Assembly (NCBI GenBank): GCA_947623455.1
Contig: OX392536.1
Coordinates: 34,663,465 to 34,727,464 of the forward strand
Direction of reading: 5' to 3'
DNA length: 64,000 nt
Origin: Mimachlamys varia
Lineage: Eukaryota > Mollusca > Bivalvia > Pectinida > Pectinidae
In this document: positions 25,201-36,340 of the stretch, piece after piece
Layout of the letters: the number at the start of each line of letters is the position of its first letter
How positions within the stretch are numbered: the first letter of the stretch is position 1
Program-made: the position numbers and the translations under genes
Notes under the pieces: generated by a model
Databases searched by the model: none
Told to the model about the DNA's origin: nothing
Seen by the model: only the letters and a program-made list of their open reading frames with translations

Positions 25201-28200
25201 TAGACCATTCCTTTACAGTATCAACACCCGGGTACAGGAATATTTCGGAATCGACACTCCAGTAAAAATATATGTATACTACAGCATCAACAATATAAAC
25301 AAAGTAGATATCAGTGTCAACACATGAGGAAAAATTAAAAGTTAAATTGAGTATCAGCACACAACAGGACAATATCTGCTACAACATGAGTACAAGATGA
25401 CGCCCCCCCCCCCCCCTTGTGTTCCGAAACAGGGAGAAATATAGGTCAGTGTCAATACTCGAGGGTAAGAGATCATTTACCTGGTAGCGGACCACGTATT
25501 CTGGCTTTTTCCCCCTCAGCTATCTTATCATAGTCGGAGTCGTCTGATTCTGGATCAGGTTCTAAATGAAATAAAAATAGCAAGGCTTACATCAATTCAA
25601 TAATAAAGACAAGACAATTAAAATAAACATCACCTGAACAACAGGAATCTTTCAAACAGTATTTAGAGAATTATATTGTGTTACTTAAGTGTCATCTAAA
25701 TAGGCCAATTATGTTGCATTTTAAAACAACAGAAAACAACTAAAATGGCACAAATATAGTCATGCAATATACCAAAATGGTTGTCATCACATGAACTGAT
25801 ATCATATATCGAAGTCTTACCTTCTACACAACGATATTTAACGTGTGGTCCCTTTGTTCCGCTATGTCTATCACTCAATAATAGATAGACAAAAGGAGGG
25901 ATCGGTCTTTAAACGTTTAGAAACATTAATTTAATACGTACATTGTTTGTATAGAGAACCTTGGTATTGCATATTTCCACTGCTGACTCATATTGAAGTT
26001 TGGTTTGGTTTCACAGCAAGGAACATTTAAGGACCTGCCAGGTTTTAAGAGGTGGAGGAAAGCCGGAGTACCAGGAGAAAATTCACCAACATAAGGTCAG
26101 CACATGGCAACCGCCCCACGTGGGTTTTGAACCCGCAAACCCAGAGGAGGAGGCCTAGTGCTGGAATGTCGGGATACCTTAACCACTCGGCTACCGTATC
26201 CCTTTATAACTTACTGAAGACCTTATATCATAGTCGCTATGGTTTATGTTTTTCTTCTTTCAAACAGTTTACACCATTTGTCTCTTTAGCTGTGAAATGC
26301 ATCACTGAAGAAGGGAGGGTCGTGATCGGAAATAAATTAGAGAATACCGAAGAGTTAACAAAATCATAATCCGAACTCAAAATCGATTAAACCAGAGACA
26401 AAATATTGGAAATCGTTGTACCTGGTTGCTTCTTCCTGTTGTCGGTTTTAGGAGGACGGCTGGGTTTAGACACTTCCGGTCTACGAGGCACTATAGGAGG
26501 ATATTCTTTGACATTGACCTGTTTTTCAAGATAAGTATATTCATCTTCTGGTTCATCGTCATTGGTCTGTTTGGTAAAAGTATCAAACCTGGAAGTAAAC
26601 AAGTATTTCATACATACGTACATTAGAATATAGCAAATATGTATGTATACCACAGTACATTTCCAACATGAAACGAGTCACAGAAAGGTTCAATTTAGCG
26701 AGCCTCTGGCGAGATTCATTGAAAACTTTTGTGACGAGATTCATAAATTTCATATGTAATGATAACCCATGTTAGATCTTTAATATCATAATATGAAAAA
26801 CGGTGGTAATTAATAGTGTAAAACCTCAACTTAAATACACCACTGAAACGTAAAACGCCGCCAATTTTTACTCAATTGCTCAAGTCAATGACTTCTTATT
26901 ATTATCCTATCAGGAGTGAGGTCATAATAGAAACAATTGAGACTTCGAGCCAATCAAAGTGCAGAAAGGTCATATTGCACATGTGTAATACTGAACAATA
27001 TGACAAATGTATGCTCAATTCATAATAAGGCAATAGTATAATTAATAGTTGTATTATGCTTTGACGTGTTCCAAAACACAGTCCTTCAATCCAAAAAAAT
27101 GTTGCGAACAAATCGAACAAAGCCCGTTGATGAGCTACTCTTGTATTTGTGTGTAATCCTTGTCAGACTGCTAGAACAAAGGCAATTCAATGCAATATAG
27201 TTTTCATTGTCTTAGATACAAATAAACATTTGAATTTGTATTTGGTATAAAACAATCTACCAGTCTACAATATCTGTCAGCTACATTCATTATGAGTTTT
27301 GAATATGACATCACCATCATCACTCTAGAGTAATGGTCTCATTAATGTCGAACGATTAAAAGAATAAAAAAACGAAATACATATAAATACAACAAAGGGC
27401 TAAAAAGATTACTTTTAATTGGCGTAGTATGAAAATATCAGAGATTTGATTTAAACGGCAGGTCATTACTTACTCTTCATCCTCTTCTACAGCTTCGTTA
27501 GCTAATACCATTTCTTCTTTCAGAGATTTCATCCATTTCTTAAAATAGAAAAATACGACTAAACCACTATTGACTTGTAAGTATAAAATATCCAATATTA
27601 TAAAAATAATAGGACACAATGAAAACATACATTTGTAGTACAATACCTACATACGCGTGTATGATAATTGAAGCTTTTCTGATTTTCTATTTCTCAGTAG
27701 AGATGAAACATCAAGCAAAAACCAAATATATTTTTAGCCGAAAGTGACATTTTCTTTTAATTCAATTAAAGGAAAATTAGCCATTTATTGTAAAATTACA
27801 AAAACAGTTGTAAAAAAAATTTAAAATTTCATTTCTTATCTTTTACTTCCATTATTTAGAAGAAACTACTATGTAATGTCAATTTTGCAAACATCCATTT
27901 ATTCCTTTTAATACCGACTCTACTTGTGAGAGAAAGTATGTCTTCATTTGCCTATCATTACGGCAATAACAACTACATTGTATGTATCTACAAGTATGAA
28001 CCGTAAAAGTGAAAGCAACGAACATAATACGCCTTTTTCTGTCATCCTCCTTCAAATGAGAATTGACAATACTCACGTGTTTTCATTAAAGTCGTAAGAA
28101 GACACACGAATTGTAAGAGTTTTCTACCATTAAATCATAGAATTGAACAAACATCCGCTTTACCTTCCGGTCTTCCTCGCTAGCCGATCCGAACGTGAAC

Positions 28201-31155
28201 TGTTTGCGTCCCATCTGTACCTTCGAGTAAAGCCTAAAGCTTTTCATGCGATCTGAGTCTTGTGTTTTTTCCCTGACAACTCTGAAAAGAACCGATATAT
28301 TGTTTGAAAATATTGGCAAAGCAACATGAACATTTCATTATACTAGAACATGGTAACATGTTCTTTCACAATGATAATTTTTCTTTGGTTGAATGGTTCC
28401 TCTGAACAAGATTTCCTTTCGGTGATCAACTTCGAATTCCTAATGTGTCATTGCTTGTTTGGCTTCAATCATCCACATAGCTATCACGTTTCAGGAACAA
28501 AAGAACATGTTTGATGATAACTTTGAAAAAAAAGTTGAGCGAACATGTTGCAGTGATATATTTTATTGGAATGTATTTTTGTCATGGAGTACACGCCGTC
28601 GATACTTATTTCATGCGAAGACAGGGGGCTACATACATCATAATAAGGTTAGTTGCAGAGAGATTTAAATCAAATATATAATGACAAAAAATGGTATACT
28701 AGTGTTCATTCGTTTGATTAAAATATCCCGCTTATATGCTTACACATAAACACAATGTCAGTTTGGTCTTACCAGGCTTATGATTGAGAGAATATCAACA
28801 AAGTTACTGTTCTATTGTTACTATTACTGTCTATTTACATGTATGATGTGCATGCCTTACCTAAAGAGAATTAATTTACATCATTGGATGATGAACTTCA
28901 TGAGGATATTACATATTATCTGCTACATATTTAAACCATTTAAATAAAAGTATTTCATCAATTAATACGTAACATTTGTAACAATATACAAGTGTACAAT
29001 GTGAGTTAAAACATAACACGAGAACATACTAAAATAAAGAAAATAACACTCCATTTGTGTTACACACTGTCTGTACACAACTTTTCGTTGTTTTTCTTTC
29101 ACACAATTACTTGTGAAATATAGGATGCGCGATTCGAAGACGACTGAAAATATTTCGTTAAATTATGTTTGAATAGCTAAACGTCGGGTATTGGAAATAA
29201 TTCAAGATTGACATTCTTTATTCCTTTTTCCTATATGCCAAAATAATTGTTCGCTTAAAATAAGAAATAAACAGATTCTAGAATATACTGCCCGAGGTAT
29301 TGTACGTACTGGTCATATCCACGTAGTGACACTGCCTGGAACGGCGAGGTAGCAAACTCGTCATTGTAAATATACAAGCATCCTTTGGCAATCACCACAA
29401 ATTTTTGTCGCCCTATATGAAAAGAATTACGTATTTACAATTATTATATTAATTATTTAAAACAAAAACACATTTTAAAACTTCGGAAAAAGAAAATACT
29501 GTTTCCCCAATAAAATTCAATTATTGGATAAAGTTTAACAATGAAACCATCTGATGTATATGCTTACAGTGTAAATATTCTTAACATGAATATGAGGCAT
29601 TTACAAATTACTAAACTATTTTTCTTTGTGTCAAATGAATACTTCTTGTCATGATAAGTACGTTATTTGGATAAATCAAACCAAAAAAAAATACAGAAAT
29701 ATACCAATTAAGTCTGACCCATAATCTATGGAGGAAGACGTATCAAATTGACTTCTGATTTTACTTAACCTTAGTATCTAGTTAAACCAACAAATCTTGG
29801 AACAACTTAGTCATGACCACGAAGCACAAATGGAATATCGGATGGTGGTTTGTAACGCATTGTTAGCTTAACCAAACAATAAAAATATCTCCAAAACCAA
29901 TAAGTATTTGTCAAATTGTAATATCAAATGATCATGAATTTGAATTTAAATGTTTGTACGTCCAGGATTTACATTGCTTACTAGACAGGTCTAGATAATA
30001 GGTTACAACTTACATTTCGTTATGATTAATTTTAGAACCGGTACTCGTTGTAGAGTCCTTTCTAACTGGCCCCGCTTACGGAGAAATCCATGAAGTTTCA
30101 CTCCTAGCCTTAAAATATCTTGAGCTCCTGTAAAAGAATTGTAAATAATCCTGTTAGTTTGAATACTAAAGCTCTAGAATATAATCATTTAGGAACGAAA
30201 ACGTGTTACTAAACAAAATGTTCCACAATTGTAACCGTTTCCCGAAAGGGGCAGTGTGTCCTCAAACTATGTGTTAATTTTGATGTATCTTAGTTAATCA
30301 AGAAACGGATATTTGTCATCCACATATATAGGAAGTGTGATAAAACAGCCTCAAAGTAGAGTTTTAGAAAACAAATGACAGGTTGGTAAGTATTTCCTTT
30401 GAAGAAAAAGCTAAAAATAAACACAACCGATAAATCTTTTTCTAATCCTATCGAACACCACGCAATATATCATCCAAATCATGCGTATTTATAGTGTTAC
30501 AAATCGTTCTTTACACTGAAACCTGTGCTGGTATCTTGACATGTAAATATATTAATAGCGACAAAGCATACATTTCATCACCTCAATGTAATGCAGTATC
30601 TAACCAGTTTGAGGTTAGATAACATTGCCTGTATAGAAAGTAATGTCTTTACAACACACTTTAACTCTATACCTCCAAATTTAGTACACTTCCTCTTCTA
30701 ATCTAAATCGTTTGTATATAAAAGTTTTTTATTCACTTTTTCAAACAGGTTTCATTTAACGCATCATATAGGAAATCACTTTATAATGAAAAGTGTCGAC
30801 AATTTTTCAAGGTACAAACTAGTCTGACAACAAACAGGAAACTGAGTGCCCCGTCAGGTCATTAAATAACCAAAAGGGGACTCTTTCTTCAATTAAATAC
30901 ATATGAAGAAAAAAACAACGTGTAAATATCTTTGAAAATAATATATTTCAGTAATGCTAAAAAATATTTTCAGTTTTATATCTCACACGATTGTTTCCAT
31001 TGTAATTTCGTGCGTATCCATCTTCTGCAAATAAATATTTGTTCAAAATCAATCAAAGGAATAAAATTCCAAGAATGCTGATTTCGTATTTCAGACTCAC
31101 CTATAGTTGACTGTGGTTCCAGGAAGATACTTGGTATGGTCCCGTCACCACTCAT
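16078..31155 (-). CDS. SH3BP2: SH3BP2-like (3BP2) PH-SH2 adaptor protein, 12 coding exons
   Basis: Join, in transcription order: 31155-31101, 30127-30014, 29412-29310, 28281-28164, 27538-27474, 26588-26422, 25561-25481, 20823-20729, 20173-20112, 19363-19300, 18820-18767, 16221-16078. Total 1122 nt, 373 aa plus stop; every intron is GT-AG and all phases agree. Residues ~19-30 (IGAQDILRLGVKL) resemble the 3BP2 N-terminus. A PH domain covers ~31-145 (GFLRKRG, KFVVIAK, FGSASEEDRKKWM). An acidic, tyrosine- and proline-rich linker follows (~146-270), then an SH2 domain at ~272-370 with the phosphotyrosine-binding Arg in YLVRQS (R300). In vertebrates 3BP2 is a cytoplasmic adaptor linking Syk/Src-family kinases, Vav and PLC-gamma; the same role here is inference. 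It is shorter than human 3BP2 (561 aa), mainly in the linker. The tankyrase-binding RSPPDG motif was not seen. Start chosen: first in-frame ATG, at the expected distance from the PH domain. Confidence 0.88.
16258..18140. repeat. 42-bp minisatellite in SH3BP2-like intron 11
   Basis: About 45 units of actagtggcaacacacaagg followed by one of two tails: atgaatccagacctaaaata or gtgatgtcaaacctcgaata. The g-type dominates at 16258-16810, the a-type to 18110, with some mixing. Since 42 is 14 codons, frames stay open on both strands (ATHKDESRPKI on +, SSLCVATSYILGLD on -). It begins about 37 bp into the intron from the last exon's acceptor. Confidence 0.93.
18200..18766. other. Rest of SH3BP2-like intron 11, nothing recognised
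   Basis: AT-rich intronic sequence with no repeat or exon seen. Confidence 0.5.
18767..18820 (-). CDS. SH3BP2: SH3BP2-like exon 11 (SH2 beta-C/D, 54 nt)
   Basis: Acceptor tattttatttag, donor CGAAAG|gtaaac; phase 0 both sides. Encodes 18 residues, VLSVQTVDGMKEFRIFRK, matching VLVVWD...VRNYRIFEK of human 3BP2. A micro-sized exon, invisible to an ORF search. Confidence 0.85.
19300..19363 (-). CDS. SH3BP2: SH3BP2-like exon 10 (SH2 FLVR strand)
   Basis: Acceptor atgtttcag, donor AATGAG|gtaagc; phase 2 in, 0 out. Encodes NILREKTAGTYLVRQSRTND. YLVRQS is the FLVR-like strand of an SH2 domain with its phosphotyrosine-binding Arg. Confidence 0.85.
19745..19930 (-). repeat. Dispersed repeat, second copy of that at 7735-7920
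   Basis: Lies in SH3BP2-like intron 9, in the opposite orientation to the copy at 7735; shares ctcgtcagtgatgctagggg and catcatacag / ctgtatgatg. Confidence 0.55.
20112..20173 (-). CDS. SH3BP2: SH3BP2-like exon 9 (entry to SH2)
   Basis: Acceptor tattttgcag, donor CAGAA|gtaagt; phase 0 in, 2 out. Encodes KRHISRDDFEFKSSDREEVQ, aligning with NSVFVNTTESCEVERLF just before the human SH2 core. The other open frame here (SDIYPGMTLNSRV) is excluded by the phase of exon 8. Confidence 0.8.
20434..20500. repeat. (GTT)n microsatellite
   Basis: Interrupted (gtt)n and poly-T tract in SH3BP2-like intron 8. Confidence 0.85.
20729..20823 (-). CDS. SH3BP2: SH3BP2-like exon 8 (Pro/Lys-rich linker)
   Basis: Acceptor caacaacag, donor GTACTC|gtaagt; phase 1 in, 0 out. 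Encodes DIPKPEPAKKNEKPPMRKPK then AKPVPAEKPVL: low-complexity, basic and proline-rich, consistent with SH3-ligand linker. Identification rests on frame continuity with both neighbouring exons. Confidence 0.75.
21052..23560. repeat. 32-bp minisatellite, ~78 units, in SH3BP2-like intron 7
   Basis: Unit atcaacactcgagtacctaa plus atatgatacaac. Most units keep a CTCGAG site. Sub-variants cluster (a run with atcaatattcgagt at 21540-21720; gtatct/caccc variants near 22560-23110), showing block duplications. Strays lie at 23590-23720, 24525-24700 and 25180-25460. Confidence 0.93.
23735..24490 (+). mobile_element. Family-G dispersed repeat, copy 1 (in intron 7)
   Basis: Left 155 bp is an inverted repeat (aaggattgtacctca ... 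ggggtacaatcctt). It continues with gtccgacgtcggacgtcaca and gaatttcgaatg; all recur at 36970-37575 in the same orientation. Confidence 0.7.
24731..25171 (+). mobile_element. Family-J dispersed repeat with internal hairpin, copy 1
   Basis: ggatatggaatttattcgag pairs with gaaataaattccatatcc; then tctaccacaatact, tgacgacgtcaacaatcgat and cacgtgatttccggtcaaag. The whole recurs reversed at 52365-52822. Confidence 0.75.
25481..25561 (-). CDS. SH3BP2: SH3BP2-like exon 7 (acidic DYDKI motif)
   Basis: Acceptor tttcatttag, donor CTACCAG|gtaaat; phase 1 in, 1 out. Encodes EPDPESDDSDYDKIAEGEKA...RGPLP, resembling the DDSDEDYEKVPLP segment just before the human 3BP2 SH2 domain (a Syk-family target tyrosine there). 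Confidence 0.82.
26049..26206 (-). mobile_element. tRNA-derived SINE in SH3BP2-like intron 6
   Basis: Read on the minus strand: ggtagccgagtggttaaggt (A box, tRNA-Leu/Ser-like), then gcgggttcaaaacccacg (B box) and a 3' domain tctcctggtactccggcttt. The acceptor stem does not close, so it is not a working tRNA gene. Confidence 0.7.
26422..26588 (-). CDS. SH3BP2: SH3BP2-like exon 6 (Tyr and Pro-rich linker)
   Basis: Acceptor acttccag, donor CAACCAG|gtacaa; phase 2 in, 1 out. Contains an acidic tyrosine motif (DEPEDEYTYLEKQ, like DDEDDSYLEPD of human 3BP2) and a proline-rich class of SH3 ligand (YPPIVPRRPEV, KPSRPPK). Likely a phospho-Tyr plus SH3 docking segment, by homology. Confidence 0.82.
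27474..27538 (-). CDS. SH3BP2: SH3BP2-like exon 5 (PH C-terminal helix)
   Basis: Acceptor attttaag, donor GAAGA|gtaagt; phase 0 in, 2 out. Encodes KWMKSLKEEMVLANEAVEED, the amphipathic PH C-terminal helix with its invariant Trp, then an acidic stretch. Confidence 0.85.
28164..28281 (-). CDS. SH3BP2: SH3BP2-like exon 4 (PH domain)
   Basis: Acceptor cttttcag, donor CGGAAG|gtaaag; phase 2 in, 0 out. Encodes VVREKTQDSDRMKSF...KQFTFGSASEEDRK. FGSASEEDRK corresponds to FSASSEEERK of human 3BP2, just before the PH C-terminal helix. Confidence 0.88.
29310..29412 (-). CDS. SH3BP2: SH3BP2-like exon 3 (PH domain middle)
   Basis: Acceptor catatag, donor GACCA|gtacgt; phase 1 in, phase 2 out. Encodes WRQKFVVIAKGCLYIYND through AVSLRGYDQ, matching human 3BP2 (RFVIIHKRCVYYF ... 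FSLSGY). Confidence 0.86.
30014..30127 (-). CDS. SH3BP2: SH3BP2-like exon 2 (start of PH domain)
   Basis: Acceptor ttttacag, donor AAAT|gtaagt; phase 1 in, phase 1 out. Encodes GAQDILRLGVKLHGFLRKRG and then a basic/hydrophobic stretch ending LKLIITK. The IGAQ..L....G.L.K.G pattern matches the start of human 3BP2. The segment between the first two PH strands (about QLERTLQRVPVL) is longer than in human 3BP2. Confidence 0.83.
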
Positions 31156-31186
31156 CGTGATGTCGACATGTACAAACCTTGGCAGT
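31101..31186 (-). CDS. SH3BP2: SH3BP2-like exon 1 (start codon; coding 31101-31155)
   Basis: ATG at 31155-31153 opens MSGDGTIPSIFLEPQSTI; the donor is ACTATAG|gtgagt after 31101 (phase 1). Bases 31156-31186 are 5' UTR following a good acceptor (ttgattttag), so at least one non-coding exon must lie further upstream. Confidence 0.82.
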
Positions 31187-31189
31187 CTA

Positions 31190-32110
31190 AAATCAACAAA
31201 CACACGTCAAATTGTGAAGTTATTACTGAAACTTGCTTGATAGTGTAATAGTTGATGTAATATAATCTATGTCTTGTTTCTTTAAACTATCTTTGTTTTG
31301 AGACATATCGATATCGAAGTCAAACTATTTATTAAAAGAGGTGGATGTTTACTTCCGGGTTCGTATTATCAGATATATAGCTCTCGTATTAATCTTTACT
31401 TAACTTTACTTTCGGTTTACGTTATGTTATCATTGTTAACTATACCGATTACTGCTGACTCACAACTAGAAACTAGGACGTGCATTTACAGTATTCACAA
31501 ACAAACACGTATCGCCAACCTACAGGGCCCTTTGATTTATGAAGGATTTCGATTACGACATCTAAAACATGCAATGCTTGTTTGATAGTTAGAATTAACA
31601 AATAAAATCATGTTTGTTTGATAGACATTTGGGTAGCGTGAAGTATACATTAAATAGTGAAGTGATCAGGCGATTAAAAAGACATCTGAAAATATCTTGT
31701 TTCACTTTATTTTGTTTTTATTCCCAATATGGGGTTATTTCTCCTTGGAAAAATATCCTGTACTTGATGTGTACGCTCAAAACATTATTGATATACATTA
31801 TATACTGTGTATAAAAATAATAAAGCATTGTTACAACAATCAATTTAAGCAAACTTATATCTAACAATGTCAACTTAATTAACTTACTGGACAAGAATAG
31901 ACGGCTCTCAATGTAATACAGTACGATAAAATATTGGCATGGATCATCTGCCTTTATTAGCATTATCAAGTCTGTCTTTCACTGGCTTTAGTATTTCATC
32001 TCTCATTCGTAAAAATCCTCGTTATATCTTTTGCTTTTTATGAATGTTGATGAATTATGAAATTATCACAGCAGCAATAACAATGTAAACTTTCTCTTAG
32101 TTTGTACATC
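31190..32110. other. Intergenic, nothing recognised
   Basis: Frames at 31298-31585 and 31718-31969 have no recognisable domain or splice support. Confidence 0.4.
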
Positions 32111-33680
32111 AAATATTAAGCACTAATGAAATTAATAACTTTCTTTGCGGATTATTCTCAAGAAGACAGAAGAAATAATAATTGTCATGTGATGGGTGTC
32201 AGAGCCTCCATCCTGCTAGGGAAAGGGATATGGGCTGGTACTCAGGGAGCAATATTTCCACTTTACATCCCCCCCCCCCCCCCAACACACACACAAAAAA
32301 AATATTTTGTTAATAATTATTTGATAAAATTGTATTATTCATATTAGTCAATATAACATAGCATGATAACAGCAAAGATGAACAGTAAGTGTTTTCTTTA
32401 ATCGGAAACAAAATGTATTTTTGAATTCCCATTTAGGTTAAGGTTTCGAATTAAAATTGATAAAAGCTTTCGGAAAAAAGAAACAAGACAAGCCAAGTAA
32501 TGCTTCGTGGCATATAGGAGATAATTATTTAGCGATGCATACATGTATGAAGAGAAAACATTTGAAGAACAAGAAGAAAATTAACATGACTTGTGTTAAG
32601 ATCAGTGCGTTCACTGCATGCTGGCATCAACGTTACAGAAGACATTTTTCACACGGTTGAAATGAATTCCTTGGGGTGACACAAGCGTATTAAAGATATA
32701 CTCTGACTTTCTGTGTCACCTCAGAACAACTGGGAAAGACGCTGAAATATCTCCTTAAAGGCAAAATAAGTCTTCTGTGTTACTTTAAAAATTGAAAAGC
32801 TGACACTTTACCAAATTATAATCGACATATCTTTTAGGACAAAATGAACAGACGAACGATTGTCAGTGGTAAATTGTGTAACTCTTTCCCTATACTGACC
32901 TATTGAATATGTATCATGTGTTTAAAAACAATGAAAGAATTATTTTGAACAAAGCCCTCAGGTCCAAAACTACATGCAAAAGAGATATAAAGATAGACGT
33001 GACCCAAACACAACAAGGAAGAGAATTACTAGGTGGTCAAGTGGGAGTATACATCGACTGCAAGTAAATCCAGGTGGATAGACAAAATGTAATGTTACAA
33101 CAAACACCAGCATTAAATCAACAATGTTTAAAACAAATCCAGGTAAATGCAGTTACATATAGGTAGAACATATATAATGTTGAAAAAATGTCTGAGTTTC
33201 ATCACTCTGGTCACTGTATACAATGCGACGTCATCGGAATGTATCGATTGAGCAATGTCTAGCTCAAACAGTGCACTAGGACGAGAATACATGGTACTTA
33301 AATAGTCGAATTACCTTCACTGTAGTTGTGCATAAGAGCACAGGCCTTGGACTAACGCATGGATAGCTTTTTATAATAATGCCGAATATACACGTACTAA
33401 TATTAACAGAAGAGGATATCAAATGTGTGAATCTGTCATATACACGTTTAGCCAGACCTCCATTTAAATGCAAGGTTGATATGCACCTAAGTTTGACAAA
33501 ATGTAGCCATGCCGAGTATTACCTATTTTTAATATAGATATGATATCCATAACAATTTTAAATTACTACATGTAGTACTTAACACATATTTTTTTTTATC
33601 GGAAAACGAAAACATCCGTGAGATATGCCCGTTACTTATCAGTTTTGTATTAGAATATAGGGTGTGTACTGTGTTATTTC
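32111..33680. other. Intergenic, nothing recognised
   Basis: A poly-C run at about 32270-32283 followed by (ca)n; otherwise no gene or repeat seen. Confidence 0.4.
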
Positions 33681-33692
33681 AATCGTACTCAC

Positions 33693-33760
33693 CTTTCACC
33701 ATGCAAACGAAATAGAAGCTATCTAACTTGTAACCACTGCTGTGACAGTAGCTGACATGC
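33693..33760 (-). other. Possible upstream non-coding exon of the SH3BP2-like gene
   Basis: A good donor on the minus strand (GAAAG|gtgagtac, last exon base 33693) sits about 2.5 kb upstream of coding exon 1, which itself begins with an acceptor in its 5' UTR. If joined, an ATG at 33702 would open a 14-codon upstream frame ending over the main start codon. The right-hand limit is arbitrary. Weak evidence. Confidence 0.22.
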
Positions 33761-34649
33761 TTGGTGATAGACTGTTGTTAACATTTCCACATAAACCGGG
33801 TGTACTCGGGATTTTGAATTTACGCTAGAACGACTTGTACAACAGTTACAAATAACACATAAATGTTACGCATTGAATAATGACATGCACAATTATAACG
33901 CGTTCTAAATGTGTTTATCTGTTATATACCTACCCGCGAAATGTGGCGATCAAATCCCAAAAAAGACAGAGAAAAGACTTCTTATTTCTCAACTGCACTG
34001 GTCTAATATCGGATCCTGTGGGTATACGGCAAGCATATACTACAAGAAACCAACAACCATGATATGTTATTTATTTCACATATTTAACTTCCTGGTACAA
34101 TACCATACACAACCCAAGAATCTCAGACGCTCTAAAGTATACCCCTGATAAGCTTCCGTGTGACTAAGATTTACGCTTTTGTATTATTTTTTTTAGTAGT
34201 ACTTAATAGCATGTATGTTCCTCGTGCCAATATTAAAACTGGAAAACGGAGAATATGTGAAAGAACGTAAATTACACAGAAACGCAATAAAAAAGCGACA
34301 AATGAGATTGTTTGTATGATGTCGATTTATTAAGCTTCAAGATGACCTCACTTTACCTTACGCTCAGTGAGCCGGGTATGTGTGTGTGTGTACACACGTA
34401 TATGACTACTCAATGGTATACGGGTACGTTAAATGTTTGTTTTGAAAAGCACCTCTGTGTGGTTTGTAGAATGTTTATTCCACCGAGACATCACATGTTC
34501 CTCCCGTCATAACACATGTATAACCCGTCTGGGTAGTATAATGTGTACATACCGACAAGAATATCCACTTTTTCTGCTACTGTTACTATTACACCTCCAC
34601 AAAAACACACAAGTGTCATTAAACAATAATATATTACTGTAAAATATTG

Positions 34650-34746
34650 TATATTTTATACGTATCTTGACCATGTGTAAGACGAGCTTTAAGTTCAACA
34701 TGATATCAAGTTTAAATAAAGTCTATTATTATTATTATTATTATTA
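34650..34746 (+). repeat. (TTA)n tract, possible retroelement tail
   Basis: caagtttaaataaagtcta followed by about nine tta units resembles the 3' tail of a LINE or SINE; the body was not recognised. Confidence 0.4.
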
Positions 34747-35381
34747 CATATAATCTTCATGTGATGTTACTGTAAAGGACGATCACAACGAATACCATCA
34801 GACGACAATAATGGCACAAATAATTGTGTTCGATTTATCAGTTTTATTATATCCATGAGGTGGTTTCTATTGTATTTAGCCTATGTTATTTTACCATTTT
34901 ATTACTCTACTCACATGCTTTGAATTTGCAGTGAATTAATTACCCTAACATTTGATATTATCTTTTTTTCCTAACTTCTAGGTATTCCTCAAAGATTCTA
35001 TTTACCAGTATCCATATGAATTAATGATTAGCATATACAATGTACATGTATGTCGAAGAATTTGACATTTACTCATGATATGCATTTGTACTTTCATCAG
35101 CAAACGATATGTTGCCGATCTATAACAGGATTTTTGTCTCTATAAAGTTTCTACATGCGTCTTGTATGTTTTCTATGTTCGTGCTATCCTTTTTCGTTTA
35201 TTATGATGCTTTTTGCAGTTCTATTTGCTCTTTGCCTTTGTTTTAATGTTTTTCTAGTTCTAGTTGTTCTTTGGCTTAGTTTTGATGTTTTTTGTTTTTG
35301 CTCAGTTTCTGTTTTAAATGAAAAATATTGCCCAGTTCTTGTTTGTTTGTTTCTCTTTTTTCTTCTTATTTTGGTGATATT

Positions 35382-35672
35382 TGCTCAGCTCCTGGTTTTA
35401 TGTTGTGGTATATGCTCAGCTCCTGGTTTTATGTTGTGGTATATGCTCAGCTCCTGTTTTTATTTTGTGGTATATGCTCAGCTCCTGGTTTTATGTTGTG
35501 GTATATGCTCAGCTCCTGTTTTTATGTTGTGGTATATGCTCAGCTCCTGGTTTTATGTTGTGGTATACGCTCAGCTCCTGTTTTTATGTTGTGGTATATG
35601 CTCAGCTCCTGTTTTTATGTTGTGGTATATGCTCAGCTCCTGTTTTTTATGTTGTGGTGTTTGCTCAGCTTC
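35382..35672. repeat. 31-bp minisatellite, 9 units
   Basis: Unit tgctcagctcctggttttat plus gttgtggtata. As 31 is not a multiple of 3 and the unit has no stop in any forward frame, three overlapping long frames result. Confidence 0.92.
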
Positions 35673-36029
35673 TTTCGTTCTTATCGAAGTTTCGACAGTT
35701 CTCATTGTCCCGTTACATAAGGTTTATCTTGAATTCATACTTTGATAGTCGGCCAACTTTAAAATAATCCATATTGTTAGTCTATGCCTCGACTATCCTA
35801 CCCAGACTTAAAGATTGGTGTACCTGTATCGGAACATGTCAAGATATCTACAATGTAGATAGTGAAACAAGCTTCCAAAAGAAATATGGTGATAAAGGTT
35901 ACTTTTGGTCCGTATTGAAAATGCACCCCATAGGTTAGTTTCTAGTGTGTTACTGAGACGAATAAGCATGTAAGTATGTAAAGTTCTGTATGTTGCAAGG
36001 ATATAAAGCGGGCATTATTAGATTTGATT

Positions 36030-36340
36030 ATCTCATAACTGACCAGATCAGTCATTTCATAAGACCATGTCATAAATATGGTATAACACATTGGTAATAA
36101 TACTTCTGTGACGTCTTTATGACGTCATATGATTGTCACGGAAGTAAAATCGTACCTCAAAGTAGTTTGCCTTTCTTATGGAGAATGAATATACGTTATT
36201 TGATTAATAGAATCTTACACTCGTGTCAGTGTAATATTAAATTAATTACACCCGTTAAATAATTTAATATGTCACCCGGCTTAAGGCTCATGACATATTC
36301 AACATTATATCGACACAAGGTTAAGATTCTCTATAAATAG
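36030..36340 (+). mobile_element. Family-F dispersed repeat, copy 2
   Basis: Shares aatagaatcttacactcgtg, acgtcatatgattgtcacgg and tttaatatgtcac with 1580-1962. A further fragment (tgttagatcctctata) lies near 38060. Confidence 0.65.

Noticed and set aside
35155..35767. Three overlapping hydrophobic frames resembling a membrane protein
   Set aside because: 31-bp repeat read in rotating frames; leucine/valine/cysteine content follows from the unit.
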